Positions 54,387-64,000 of a stretch of 64,000 nt of DNA are shown here, in pieces; within the stretch, counting starts at the first letter, position 1, and the number at the start of each line of letters is the position of its first letter. The notes below the pieces were generated by a model that was given only the letters and a program-made list of their open reading frames with translations, was not told where the DNA came from and did not search any database. The stretch is from Micropterix aruncella. Its lineage: Eukaryota > Arthropoda > Insecta > Lepidoptera > Micropterigidae. The stretch lies in NCBI GenBank assembly GCA_944548615.1, contig OX155960.1, positions 14,687,883 through 14,751,882 on the forward strand, read 5' to 3'. A program made the translations under genes and the position numbers.

Positions 54387-55380
54387 GGGGTGTTATTACT
54401 GCACGGGCATTTTTTTGTGGGTGACTCAGTACAACGAAATAAGCTACTTTTAATAATTTTTTTTTGAAAAACCTGAAAAATAAAAATATTTTTTTGCAGA
54501 ATTATTTTATTTTTATTTTTCAATAGTATGAAATGCTATGATCACGATGCGCTATCTAGCGGTTGGTAAAATATCGCTGATATTGTTTATTTATGACTTA
54601 TTACCTATCTCTAGATGGCGCAGCGCGCTCAAACGCTTCTCAAACCTTTATTTAACAGTCAACTTCTTTAAATTTTCAAATTTAAAAAAAAAAATACGTG
54701 TGGCACTCGGGGACTGCCACGGTAAAGCTATTGCATAGCATTTTTAACAACTTATGCAATTATAATTATTTATTTATTTTATTTTTTCTGATATTAGATA
54801 ACTGCGCTCTATCGGAAAACGTCGAAATTATTCCGAATCATTTGCGGCTGCGGAAGCAAATGATTCGGAATAATTTAAACGTCTTTCGATAGAGCGCCGC
54901 GCACGAATCTTTTATTCAATAAAGCAAAAAAAACGAATTATTCGAACAAATTCGTAGATAAAAAGATAGATAATTAAATTATCTTTAAAATGGTGCAGGT
55001 TTCATAATAATACGCCAGATAGTATTTGCGTAGTAGTCGTTTTTGTGTTCGGTTAGACCTAATTTCACAAATTAATTACACTATGTAATATAAACAAAAT
55101 CTAAAATATTCAAAGCTAAGCATATTAGGAAAATGTTCTTGTTTAACATATATTTTTTTCGAATCGTAAGCAGTACTCATTTAGACGTAATTATCAGTTT
55201 AAAATCATTAATTTTCGTTAAGAAATTTCTTCATTCGGTCGCCGCGCTGGCCTAGGCCCGCGATAAAAGCTATGCAATAGCTTAAAAAAATGTTTTTTTT
55301 TTTCAAAAGTTTTCATCAAAATTTGCTTACCACGTTGTACTGATTCACCCAGAAAAAATGCCGTGCAGTAATAACACCCC
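54387..55380. mobile_element. TIR element, ~100-bp inverted ends, with internal 41-bp hairpin
   Basis: The left end ggggtgttattactgcacgg (54387) and the right end, its complement (to 55380), are matched for about 100 bp inward, including 'ctcagtacaac' and a T-rich stretch. A second inner pair is 'aagctattgcatagc' (54725) with its complement (55269). Inside, 54804-54844 and 54857-54897 form a hairpin with 41-bp arms (about 37 matches) and a 12-bp loop. Non-coding. Confidence 0.8.
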
Positions 55381-57060
55381 GTATGAATTGTAAAGGAAAT
55401 AAATATTCTGCATTCTGTATACGTGGCAAGGTTTAGCGTCATTTTGTCGTGCAAGTTACTGCTGACAGGACTTTTTAGGTACTCCTTTTAATAGCAAGCT
55501 TTACGAAATAGGAAGTAGAAATAAATGAGGGTAGTGGCACCTCATTAATTGCTTGTTTAACATTGCTATAGGCATAGGATAGCTTGTTTAACATTGCTAA
55601 TGGCATAGGCCACTCCCCATCCGCTGCAGCAGATCTCAGCCGCTTCATTATCCACGGCGAAGAATCGATTTTTTACCAGTAAGAAAATTCCGATTATGGA
55701 AAATTAGTACCTACACATCGGTATTCGAGCACGGATACTACTTTCGCGCTATTCGCTTTATTGTAACTCGCCACTAGATGGCACTGAAGCACATCAACTT
55801 CTATACCGTTCAACCGATCGCCATGAAAATTGATTATAAGAGTATATAGATATTTGAGCGCCGGATAATATTTTCGCGCTATCCCTTTTTATTGTACCTC
55901 GCTACTAGATGGCGCTGCAGCAGATAAACTTTTATAATGATCCACAGAATTTCACGAAAATTGGTGTACGTATTAGACCACGGCGCTGCAGCCACGGGCG
56001 TATATAAGGGGGGGGGGGGGGTTAGGGGGTCCGGACCCCCCCCCCCCCTTAGCATATGACAAAATATTAGGAACGAAAATGAGTTCACCATTCTTTTCGA
56101 GCAAGCAAAGCCGATGAGTTCAAGCGACATAATTGTTCCAAAAACCCAAAAACGACTGGAAGGCAAACCCAGCGCAGCAATGCTCCAGGAGAAACTGCCG
56201 AAATATATTACCGTAGAAATGTATTTTACCCTTTCATTGACAATGTGGTTACATAACTTATTTTATTTAAAGGTAGGTACTTAAAGTAACTATCATTTGT
56301 CCGCGATTAACTTGCGTGTATTTTTATGTTTATGTAATTTTTAAATAACTGAGATTGGAGTTTAGAATTTTGCTTTTTTCTGCGTGAAGTCCGGCCAATA
56401 ACTAGTTTATCTTTGTACATTTTCGTACCCACGGACCCCCCCCCCCCCCTCCCCATGTGAAAGCTATAGCTACGCCTGTGGCTGCAGCACATTAACTTCC
56501 ATACCGTTCAACCGATCGGCGTGAAAATTTTATAAATGCGAAAGTGGAAGTTGAAAATAAACAATGAAACAATGCAATTTTTTCAATAGAGATAGCTGAA
56601 TATGAGTAGCATAGGCTACTTGGAGGTGGGTGAGGGGGGAGATGGGGAAGAGTGGGAGAGGGAAGGAAGCGGATACCCGAGCATCGCCGGGTAACATTCC
56701 ACTAGTACCATATATAATCAATGATAGAGAATTATGAATGAGGAAGTAGATATAAATGAGGGTAGTGTTAGCTTATTAGTGATAGTGAATCTTCCTTAAA
56801 CAGCGATAATGGCATAGGCCACTCCCTTTCCGCTGCTAAATCTCAGCTGCTTCATTATATACGGCGAAGAATCGATTTTGCGCCAGTAAGAAACTTCCGA
56901 TTAGCGGGTACATTCTGCATACTGGCGGTACGGCAAGGCGTAGCGGCAGGGATATTGCCGTTTAGCACGCGACGCAACACGAACGACCCGGGCGTGAGAG
57001 GCTTTTAACGACATTAGAAGCGCGGTGCAGAGGTCGGCATGGCAACCGAACGGCATTGTC
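55381..57060. other. Repeat-rich intergenic DNA, no gene
   Basis: Two related blocks (about 55590-55950 and 56470-56960) share 'ataggccactccc', 'cggcgaagaatcgatttt' and 'accgttcaaccgatcg' and belong to the family B neighbourhood. G/C runs at 56009-56052 (with an inverted ggggggttaggggg..cccccccc pair) and 56437-56449. 'gatacccgagcatcgccggg' near 56671 is a common insect repeat end. Confidence 0.5.
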
Positions 57061-57081
57061 GATGCCAGATTTGAACTAGAA

Positions 57082-57781
57082 CAAGATAATAAGATATTTT
57101 GGGAGTTAATGGGCTCTTACTGAGTTGTCCTCGAAGACCCATTCTGTTCAGGGTTGGTCACACTCACGGGTCAACACCTATCCGACGGCCTCCACGCATG
57201 AAGTGCGAGCCTGGGTAGGACTCTGGCCTTATGGTTAGTTTACCCTGGGAATCAACCTTCTGGCGCTCCTGGACGGTCTGCGCACCGTGCGGTATAAGCC
57301 AATCGATTACGCACTCTGACTAACAGTCGGGGGAGTCTGGAAGCAGTACTGTTTCCTGTAGAGCGAGGGTGGTTGCGGACCTTACGGCGACTGCTCTTGA
57401 AACGACCATCGGCTATCCGATCCTGTGTGAACAGCCGGGCAAAGGACGCTGTGGTCCGCGATACATTCGGTTAACACCGTTTCACCGCTTCGTAAGGGAG
57501 AGGACCGCGCAAGCGACCTCGAACTCGTAACCAATCGAGAGACTGGAGTAATCTGGTCACAATTGGGAGTAAGGGCGTGAGTGTAAGCCCGCCGGGTAAC
57601 ACTCCTGGCTATCTCGCGGTTAAGGCGTTGGCCTCTTATGGGTTTGTGGCGGAGCTAGACGGTGGACTGTTTTGTCCAAGTCTTGTGCGCTCACTCCAGG
57701 GAGATAGATCGACTAATCGTTAAAACTTCCTGAGGTGACGGGCTCGCCCGCTGTAGTCGACAACCCTAGAACAAGATAATA
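57082..57781 (-). repeat. SINE-like family A copy flanked by ctagaacaagataata
   Basis: A minus-orientation near-full copy (about 57108-57765), ending 'gtagtcgacaacc'. The 16-bp direct repeat ctagaacaagataata occurs on the left (about 57073-57090) and right (57766-57781). On the left, 'agatatttt' separates it from the conserved end, which on the sense strand reads as a short A-rich tail before the duplication. That fits retroposition. Confidence 0.82.
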
Positions 57782-58429
57782 ATACATTGCCATGTTGCAT
57801 GTAATAAGACGACATGAGACCACAGAAAAATATCCGAAATGGGCGGATAAGCGCAAAAATAGGCGGGGTCAATTTTGTAGGGTTTGACCAATAAAAATCC
57901 AGCGTTAACGAAGCGTCAAGCGCAGATTCCATGTTAGCTCGCGCCGAGGACCAGATGCATACAAAAACGGTATATCGCAGCGCTAGCATAGAATAACTAA
58001 CTTTACGCAGTGGTGGTTTAAGGGTGTTAATGGCAAAGCATATTTAGCGTGACTCCCAGAGCGCTCTCATGTTTTAGTTGATTGTAGTTAATTTAGATCC
58101 TAAAAGAAAAATGTGGCTAGGTGCTGCCCCAGAGATTTAACCAATCAATATAATGAAATTATAATAAAACACACTCACCGCTTACATTGTAGGAGTAATC
58201 GCGACTGAAAGTTTTCGAAGTCAGTTTAAAGCCTTTTAATGTCCAAGGCAATGAGCAACTTTTTTAAGTTGGTTCCTTATCGAGGTATCCACTTAGAAAC
58301 ATTTTTAAATTAATGCTTATATTTTTCAAAAAACTCATAAAACTAAAATTCTTGAGATATGGTCGTTCCCATGTATCATGTCGCCTTAACGGGCCGATCA
58401 TCCTATATTCACCCTACATCCATAGGTTC
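57782..58429. other. Intergenic, no gene recognised
   Basis: Open frames on both strands here show no known motif. No element end defined. Confidence 0.4.
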
Positions 58430-58650
58430 TGGTTTCCATTTCCAACTGGGTCACCATTTTCCGTTGGGATAAAATTAACGGAATTGCATTCAATTCTGTT
58501 GATCGAATGTAATAACACGATACTCACATACATAGGTACACGTTACACGCACATATACGTAAAAGACTTCGTACTAGGGTTGGTTGTAAGTGATTGTCGT
58601 ATATAATAAACCCGATCACTGTGAAATTTCACAATAAAGAGTAGAAGCAA
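58430..58650 (+). repeat. Repeat family E, uninterrupted copy
   Basis: Contains 'actgggtcaccattttccgt', 'acttcgtactagggttggtt' and 'tgaaatttcacaataaagag' in one piece. It is the empty-site partner of 51590-52670. Confidence 0.75.
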
Positions 58651-60120
58651 ACAATAACGAGAAACAGTTTTTTTCTAGACAGGATCGAGACAAAAAGTAT
58701 ACTAGTAGTATTTCACAAGGAATCTATTTATATACGCCGTGCTTTTTGCAAAATATTCTTCTTGCCTTAAAATTATTGTTTTATGACGTGTCGATAAACA
58801 ATATTATAAACGCCCATAGAGCATATTCTTTAATTCTTTATTGTGAACTGTAAGTAGGTCGTCCAAAATGGATAGGTACTATTATATGTGCTATACAGTT
58901 TACCAATCAGGCGTACAATATGTATTTTTCTATAATTAAATATGCTCACTTCGCAGTTAAAGGAAAACAAATCCGAAAATATTACGTTTTAGACATAGGT
59001 ATTAACAAAATAATAATTAGAACTTTTATCTACAAATTTAGTAAATTTCCATTACTATATATAAATCGAATTAGGAAATGATTCGCGAGATTTAGTGATC
59101 AGGAAAAAAATATGTATTTTTATTCGAATTTTATTTTTTCCTGAAAAAGAATATTTCTTTGTTATTAGGTGAATTTTAATTACAGGAAATTATTCACATT
59201 TACATTTGGACATTTAGATAATTATTTATTTGACAGTTAGGTGCCCTTTGACACTTGGGATGACATAACGATTCTAACAATACCAAACACTTCTCAATGG
59301 GTTCATTTTAGCATTGAACTAAATACCGAACATTATTTAATTTTGTTGTTTTGACAATGAATTGTACTTTTTTGACTATGTATTTTCATATTAAATTTTA
59401 TATTACTTAACATATATTAAATATTAATGACTTTTTATGTTTTTCTTACTTACAATTTTATTTTAGTTTTAAGTCTATTTTGTTTGTCACGTTCTATTTA
59501 ATGGAATATTATGTTCCATTTAATGCCGATTTTATAATGGAATTGCGTTTTATTTGTGTTTTTTTTCACATTTGAAACATTTTCAATAAATGAAATTACC
59601 CTTATACTTTGCCACTCTTTGTACTCGTATGAGTGGGTTCTATGTAGTTTCGATAATATTCAGACATTAGCGACGCTACGATGGTAAGTGAAAGGAACCG
59701 CGAATCGTGCGGCGGCGAAAGTTTTGAATTAGTTTTAGAAAAGTTTGCCGAATCGTTCGCGATGCGCATTTTTATTACTCTATTACTGTTTGCAATCGTT
59801 CAAAGTCATTATTACATACTTAGATGATGCAACAGACCAGACGTTATCGAATTTTATTACAACGTAATGTAATTATACTCAATAAAAATGTCGACGAATC
59901 GTTGACTACAAAAAAAATATAATAAATAGCCTTGGCAATGCTGAGCTAATGGTGCTCCTAAACAGGCCACGTTTTCGCTGCACTGTGGCTGCAATACAGT
60001 CGCCGGCAACATTGCTAGCAATATTTTTAGTATCTCCCGGACATAACGCACATGTTTCGTATGGCCGAAGCATTTTATTTTCCCGGCCCAAGAAAAAGTG
60101 TAAGTGTAAAAAAACGATTA
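58651..60120. other. Intergenic AT-rich DNA, no gene recognised
   Basis: No exon, RNA gene or element end found. Short palindrome-like duplications of 'atggaatattatgttccatt' occur around 59500-59540. Confidence 0.4.
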
Positions 60121-60129
60121 GGATCATTT

Positions 60130-60161
60130 CCAAATTGAAGTCTGTCTTCTCTCTCTCTCTC

Positions 60162-60192
<31 letters not shown>

Positions 60193-60345
60193 GGGTGTGT
60201 GTGTGTGTCTTCCTCCACGATATCGTCCAATCCCTTCATCCGATCGCTGAAATTTGGCATGAAAAGATTGTAATTGAAATTGGTCCACCAGAGGGCGCGC
60301 TAGTCTCCACATTCGGACATTCGTTTTAATAAAAATGTAGGTAGG
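60130..60345 (+). repeat. Interspersed repeat family B, copy 4, with CT/GT microsatellite
   Basis: A CT array then a GT array (60146-60210), followed by 'cctccacgatatcgtccaat', 'gaaatttggcatg' and 'ggtccaccagagggcgcgc'. It is the 5' part of family B only. Reading frames through the GT array are artefacts. Confidence 0.75.
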
Positions 60346-60384
60346 TACATGTTTTTTTTAATTGACCCAATTGTACGTTTTATA

Positions 60385-60627
60385 CTGATTGGGCGAAGTA
60401 AATCTGGTTGCAACTGGAAGTAAGGGCGCGAGTGTCGGCCCGCAGGGTGATTAATCTGGTTATCTCGCGGTAAGGCGTTGGCTTCTTACGGACATGTGGC
60501 GTAACTAGACGGTGGACTGTTTTGTCCTAAGTCTTCTGCGCCTACCTCACGGGAGACAGAACGATCTAATATCTTTAAAACTTCTTGCGGTGACGGGTTA
60601 GCCCGTTGTAGTTGACAACTCTAGATG
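60385..60627 (-). repeat. SINE-like family A, 5' partial copy
   Basis: Minus-orientation segment covering only the sense-strand 5' ~240 bp, ending 'gtagttgacaactctaga'. Landmarks 'ggtggactgttttgtcc' and 'gcccgttgtagttgacaa'. Confidence 0.8.
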
Positions 60628-60659
60628 TGCGAGGTGATGTTTAGGACGGTAGATCTCCT

Positions 60660-61020
60660 CCTTACGCCTATTATGATATACAATGTGAACTATTTATGAC
60701 CACAGGCTCCTCATATTTTTAAAACGCTGATAATGATACCCCATTAAATTTAATCTCTACATAATATAATTTCATTACTAATTTCTACTAAAAAACTTTA
60801 TTTAGGTAACTAATACCATATGTCAGCTCGCAATCTAATATAAGACATAAATCGCACATTTAGGTACAGGCGTAGGTCTACTTAGATGTGTGACGTGCGG
60901 GATTGAGATGAATCAGTTTGTCGGTTTACGTTAATTTAAAAGTCATTCATTTTTCTTAGTGTAACTTAGTTGAAATATGTAATATGTAATAAAATCAAAT
61001 ACAATAAAATAAATACTAAG
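60660..61020 (+). repeat. Old repeat related to 25810-26080 (complement)
   Basis: Shares 'aggtacaggcgta', 'tagatgtgtgacg'-like, 'gagatgaatcagt' and 'cttagtgtaac' with the reverse complement of the DNA between the two family R copies. The A-rich end at 60980-61018 suggests the 3' tail of a retroelement. No coding sequence seen. Confidence 0.55.
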
Positions 61021-61466
61021 GGATATCCGCAGTCAGTCATAGATGACGTCACGTGAATCGTGGCATTGGAACTTCGTATAAATTACGTCGAGCCGAGACT
61101 AAGTCAAGTTGCAAAGTTTAACTAACTTGCGTACCGGCACGTGCCGGCGCCAGCAGGTTACGCTTCCGTGGATTTAAACCCTATCCTATTACCCTAGCTG
61201 GCTATTATGCATAATAGCCGAGCTCGAAAGAACGACAAGTGCCTCAAAAAAGTTAACATTGTCTTGTCAGTTTAGGTAGGTAAGTTCGTTTGTTAAACTG
61301 CATGGCATTAAATATTCAGATTCAATCTGCTAAAAGCCGTTCTGTGGAGGGAAAATCGGAACGGGTGAAGCCCCGAAGGAAAAGGTGCCGCAGTTTGTCA
61401 CAGTCATGAATGTTCGTTCGTTCGTGGATAAGGGAGGGATAAACTCACGGAAATAAATAGCTTGCT

Positions 61467-62827
61467 TAGGGTGACTTGCACCAACAGGCCTGTTAACTTT
61501 TGCTAACTGTGGTTAGCTAACCACGATACGCAATTTAACAGCCGGTTAAATTGTGTCCGCTTGCACCAACTATTTGGACGTCCCGATTAACTAACGCCGG
61601 TCGGAGTCTGCAAAATCCATTTTGTAGTGTTCGAACATAAAGATAGACACAACTGAAATCGAGATCGCTCGCCTCAGCCAATCACAGCGCAGTTCAAAAT
61701 GGCGGACGGGAGGCTCTCAGCTCAACAGCTGTCAAACTGCCAAACGCTTTTGTTGGGAGCTAATGGGCCCATGATGAGGTGTCCACGATGACCCATGTGT
61801 TCAGGGTCGGTCACACTCACGGGTCAACACCCATCCGATGGCCTCCACGCATGGGGTGCGAACCTGGGTAGGACACTGGGTCAACCAGTCTCTCATGGGA
61901 ATCAAACCTCTGGCGCTCCTGGACGGTCTGCGCACCGAGCGGCGCAAGCCAATCGACTGTGCTCTCCGACTAACAGTCGGGGGAGTCTGGGAACTGTATT
62001 GTTTCCTATAGAGCGGGGGTGGTTGTCTACCTTGAAATGAACATTGGCCATCCGATCCCGGTTCAGAGTCGGGCAAAGGACGCCTTGGTCCGCGATAGAT
62101 TCGGTGCACACCGTTTCACCGCTTCGTAAGGGAGAGGACCGCGCAAGCGACCTCGAACTCGGAACCAATCGAGAGACCGGAGAAATATGGTCACAATTGG
62201 AAGCAAGGGCGCGAGGGTCGGCCCGCCAGGTAACACTGGCTATCTCGCGGTAAGGCGTTGGCTTCTTGCGGGTTATGACGTAGCTGGACGTTGGATTTGT
62301 TCTGTCCAAAGTCTTCTACGTTCACTGCAGGGCGACAGAACGAGAAAATCGTTAAAACGTCCTGTGGTGACGGGCTCGCCCGTTGTAGTTGACACCGCAA
62401 GTTGTTCGAACATAAAGATAGACACAACTGAAATCGAGATCGCTCGCCTCAGCCAATCACAGCGCAGTTAAAAATGGCGGAGGCTCTCAGCTCAACAGCT
62501 GTCAAACTGCCAAACGCTTTCATATCTCGCTTTCGCGTCTTTCCTCATCAACATCAGACATATCGGAAAACATTTTAGGAGCGCAATAGCCAAAAAAAAG
62601 TCAAAATAAGCATAACAACCGGGGCTTAGGCGGCGCAATCAAATCTAACCTCGAAAATTGACAGCTAGCGTTTCACAGCTTGCGCTGTGGGCACCAGGGC
62701 TCGGTTAGGGAATTTAACTGTAGTTAGCTCAACAGAGCATGATGCAAGCAGTTTCGAGTATTTAATTGCGGTTAGGCTCTTTAAACACGGTTATATATCT
62801 TAACCGAGCTTGGTGCAAGTCGCCCTA
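61467..62827. mobile_element. TIR element with TA duplication, hosting a family A copy
   Basis: Left tagggtgacttgcaccaa (61467-61484) and right ttggtgcaagtcgcccta (62810-62827) are inverted repeats flanked by or beginning with TA. Inward of the ends, 'ggttagctaacc' type motifs and 'ttaaccg' repeats continue the symmetry. Minus the inner insertion the element is about 600 bp with no ORF. TA duplication would suggest a Tc1/mariner-type mobiliser. Confidence 0.8.
61628..62520 (-). repeat. SINE-like family A copy flanked by a 118-123 bp direct duplication
   Basis: The family A copy (61751-62402, minus orientation) is bracketed by 61628-61750 and 62403-62520. These are the same sequence apart from a 5-bp deletion (ggacgggagg versus ggagg) and one substitution. 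Both start tgttcgaacataaagatag and end caaacgcttt, abutting the element ends. This looks like a very long target-site duplication. Confidence 0.88.
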
Positions 62828-63117
62828 GTCAAATTTTACTAGCAGGGTTAATAAAATTCAAGGAATGAGTTATCAAATCCAATAGGACGATTATTAGCGA
62901 TTGGCCGTTATCATTCGTGTTTTATTTATTTATTAATTCAAGAAAATATGTATGAATTATTTAACATGTAAAAATTACATGATATCTTGCTACTTCCTAT
63001 GGAGCGGAGATTATTATTAATAAATCGACGGAGTAGCAATCGAATGCCCCGTATCGCCGATAGTTAGAGACTTATACATGTAATAATTTGAGGAATTAGA
63101 CATAAAAACCTCCAAAA
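62828..63117. other. Spacer, no feature
   Basis: AT-rich; nothing recognised before the Penelope relic. Confidence 0.4.
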
Positions 63118-64000
63118 TTAGGTCCATTATCTGGTTTCGCTACGTGGACGATACCTTCTGCATCCTAAAGGGCAACGTACAAACGGTCAAAAAAATCTGG
63201 GTCATAAAACTCCATACACCCAAAAATCAGATTCACGTGACGTCGAGAAGTGACAATACTCTCGGATATACAGTATACCGGAAGCCCACAGATACAAACA
63301 GATATTTGCATGCAAGCTCCCACCATCATCCCTACCATCTACGTTCAGTGCATTCGTCGTTCGTGAATCGAGCACGCGATCTATGCGACGCTGAGCATTT
63401 TCTGCAGGAGATGGAACATGTCAATGATGTCCTTAGGAGAAATGGACAGAGACACGCACAATCTAATACAGACGAAGCTCAGAAACTGAGCAGATCAAGA
63501 GCATTCTTACCCATACGCCAAGGGCGTGACAGATCGAAAAGGAAAAATGCTAAAGAAATCTATATAAAAACGATCTTCAAGCCGACTCAAAATATAGCTC
63601 GATTTTTGAGGCCTGTAAAGGATGTATAATACCACTGCAAACCCCGGGTGTGTATAAAGTCGAATGCAGCTGTGGTTTAGCCTACGTTGGGCAAACGAAA
63701 TGGCCCATAGCCACTCAACTGATAGAACACATCAAAGCTGTTGAAAACGTTCAGCAAGAAAAATCGGCGATCTGCGAACATAATATTATATTGGATAGCG
63801 GAAGTAACCACTGGCTGCAGTTTTAAAATCCCATTGTGCTATCCAAGGAACAATTCTACTTTTCTCGCATGATCCGGGAAGGCATTAAAATAAGATGAAT
63901 CTCGAACTTCAATAGAAACGACGATTACAAACTCTCTTCTACGTGGAACCCTCTTCTTAAAATGTTTCCACCGCCGAACGCCGAACGCAAGGACGTAAAA
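63118..64000 (+). pseudogene. Penelope-like retroelement: RT palm plus GIY-YIG endonuclease, broken, runs off the window
   Basis: The first frame starts inside the RT palm with 'WFRYVDDTFCIL' (catalytic YVDD near 63141). The loop between palm and 'TLGYTVYRKPTDTNRYLHAS' is shorter than usual, then come 'SHHHPYHLRSVHSSFVNRAR' and 'LQEMEHVNDVLRRNG'. These are diagnostic of Penelope-like elements. A frameshift near 63625 leads to 'PLQTPGVYKVECSCGLAYVG', 'QTKWPIATQLIEHIK' and 'EKSAICEHNI', the GIY-YIG nuclease, followed by two in-frame stops and 'SRMIREGIKI' and 'NRNDDYKLSSTWNPLL'. The N-terminal RT half is absent; the 3' UTR continues beyond the window. Confidence 0.92.

Noticed and set aside
60600..60627. 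Helitron 3' end (hairpin plus CTAG) for family A
   Set aside because: Several copies have clear target duplications of 8, 14, 16 and about 120 bp, which Helitrons do not make, and the opposite end does not start with TC after an A consistently.
1..64000. CRISPR arrays, bacterial operons, rRNA or tRNA genes
   Set aside because: None seen. The tandem repeats have no spacers, and no full tRNA or rRNA signature was found by eye.

Overview
The window is a stretch of animal nuclear DNA, most likely from an insect and probably a moth or butterfly. The evidence is a set of intron-containing host genes with GT-AG splice sites, an AT-rich background, and a mobile-element mix typical of Lepidoptera: RTE elements with a TGATGATG tail, Penelope-like elements, Helitrons starting TCTATACTAATATT, mariner, piggyBac and many tiny TIR elements. 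The order-level call is inference. There are no bacterial genes and no CRISPR. Host coding sequence is only about 2.4 kb of 64 kb; nearly all the rest that can be identified is transposon-derived.

Host genes: (1) the last three exons of MCMBP on + (4186-4429, 6996-7160, 13729-13950), phase-compatible and ending in a stop, with introns full of repeats; (2) a complete two-exon GORAB gene on + (23772-24244 and 29536-29944, 293 codons), whose 5.3-kb intron holds two oppositely oriented copies of one retrotransposon; (3) the last three exons of a CIMIP2/FAM166-type ciliary microtubule inner protein gene on - (39677-39576, 37273-36921, 34163-33934), whose first exon I could not find; (4) a plausible terminal exon of an unrecognised + strand gene at 45290-45475.

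Mobile elements by region: 1-4170 has repeat copies and an RTE-like relic. 4430-6995 (MCMBP intron) has a hAT-type element with an 8-bp target duplication, a mariner relic, and a Penelope-terminal-repeat insertion carrying a LINE. 7161-13728 (next intron) has a fold-back element, a 93-bp satellite, a LINE tail and SINE-like copies. 14450-14890 is a 26-bp minisatellite. 15648-18654 is a LINE with endonuclease and reverse transcriptase, next to an almost intact piggyBac (18958-21880, TTAA duplication, perfect 14-bp TIRs). 30680-44250 has a repeat family (D) interrupted by a Helitron, a hAT MITE and a LINE. 45757-52670 has SINE-like copies, an RTE tail and a Penelope fragment. 53690-55380 has two long fold-back elements. 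57117-62827 has SINE-like copies, one with a 118-123 bp direct flanking duplication. 63118-64000 is a Penelope RT plus GIY-YIG relic running off the end.

Nothing here looks like a new multigene system. The most interesting material is mechanistic: small palindromic Penelope-terminal insertions with their own 12-13 bp target duplications (retrozyme-like), a SINE-like family with highly variable and sometimes very long target duplications, a SINE candidate sharing its 3' end with a LINE, and several insertions that can be read precisely because an uninterrupted relative lies in the same window.
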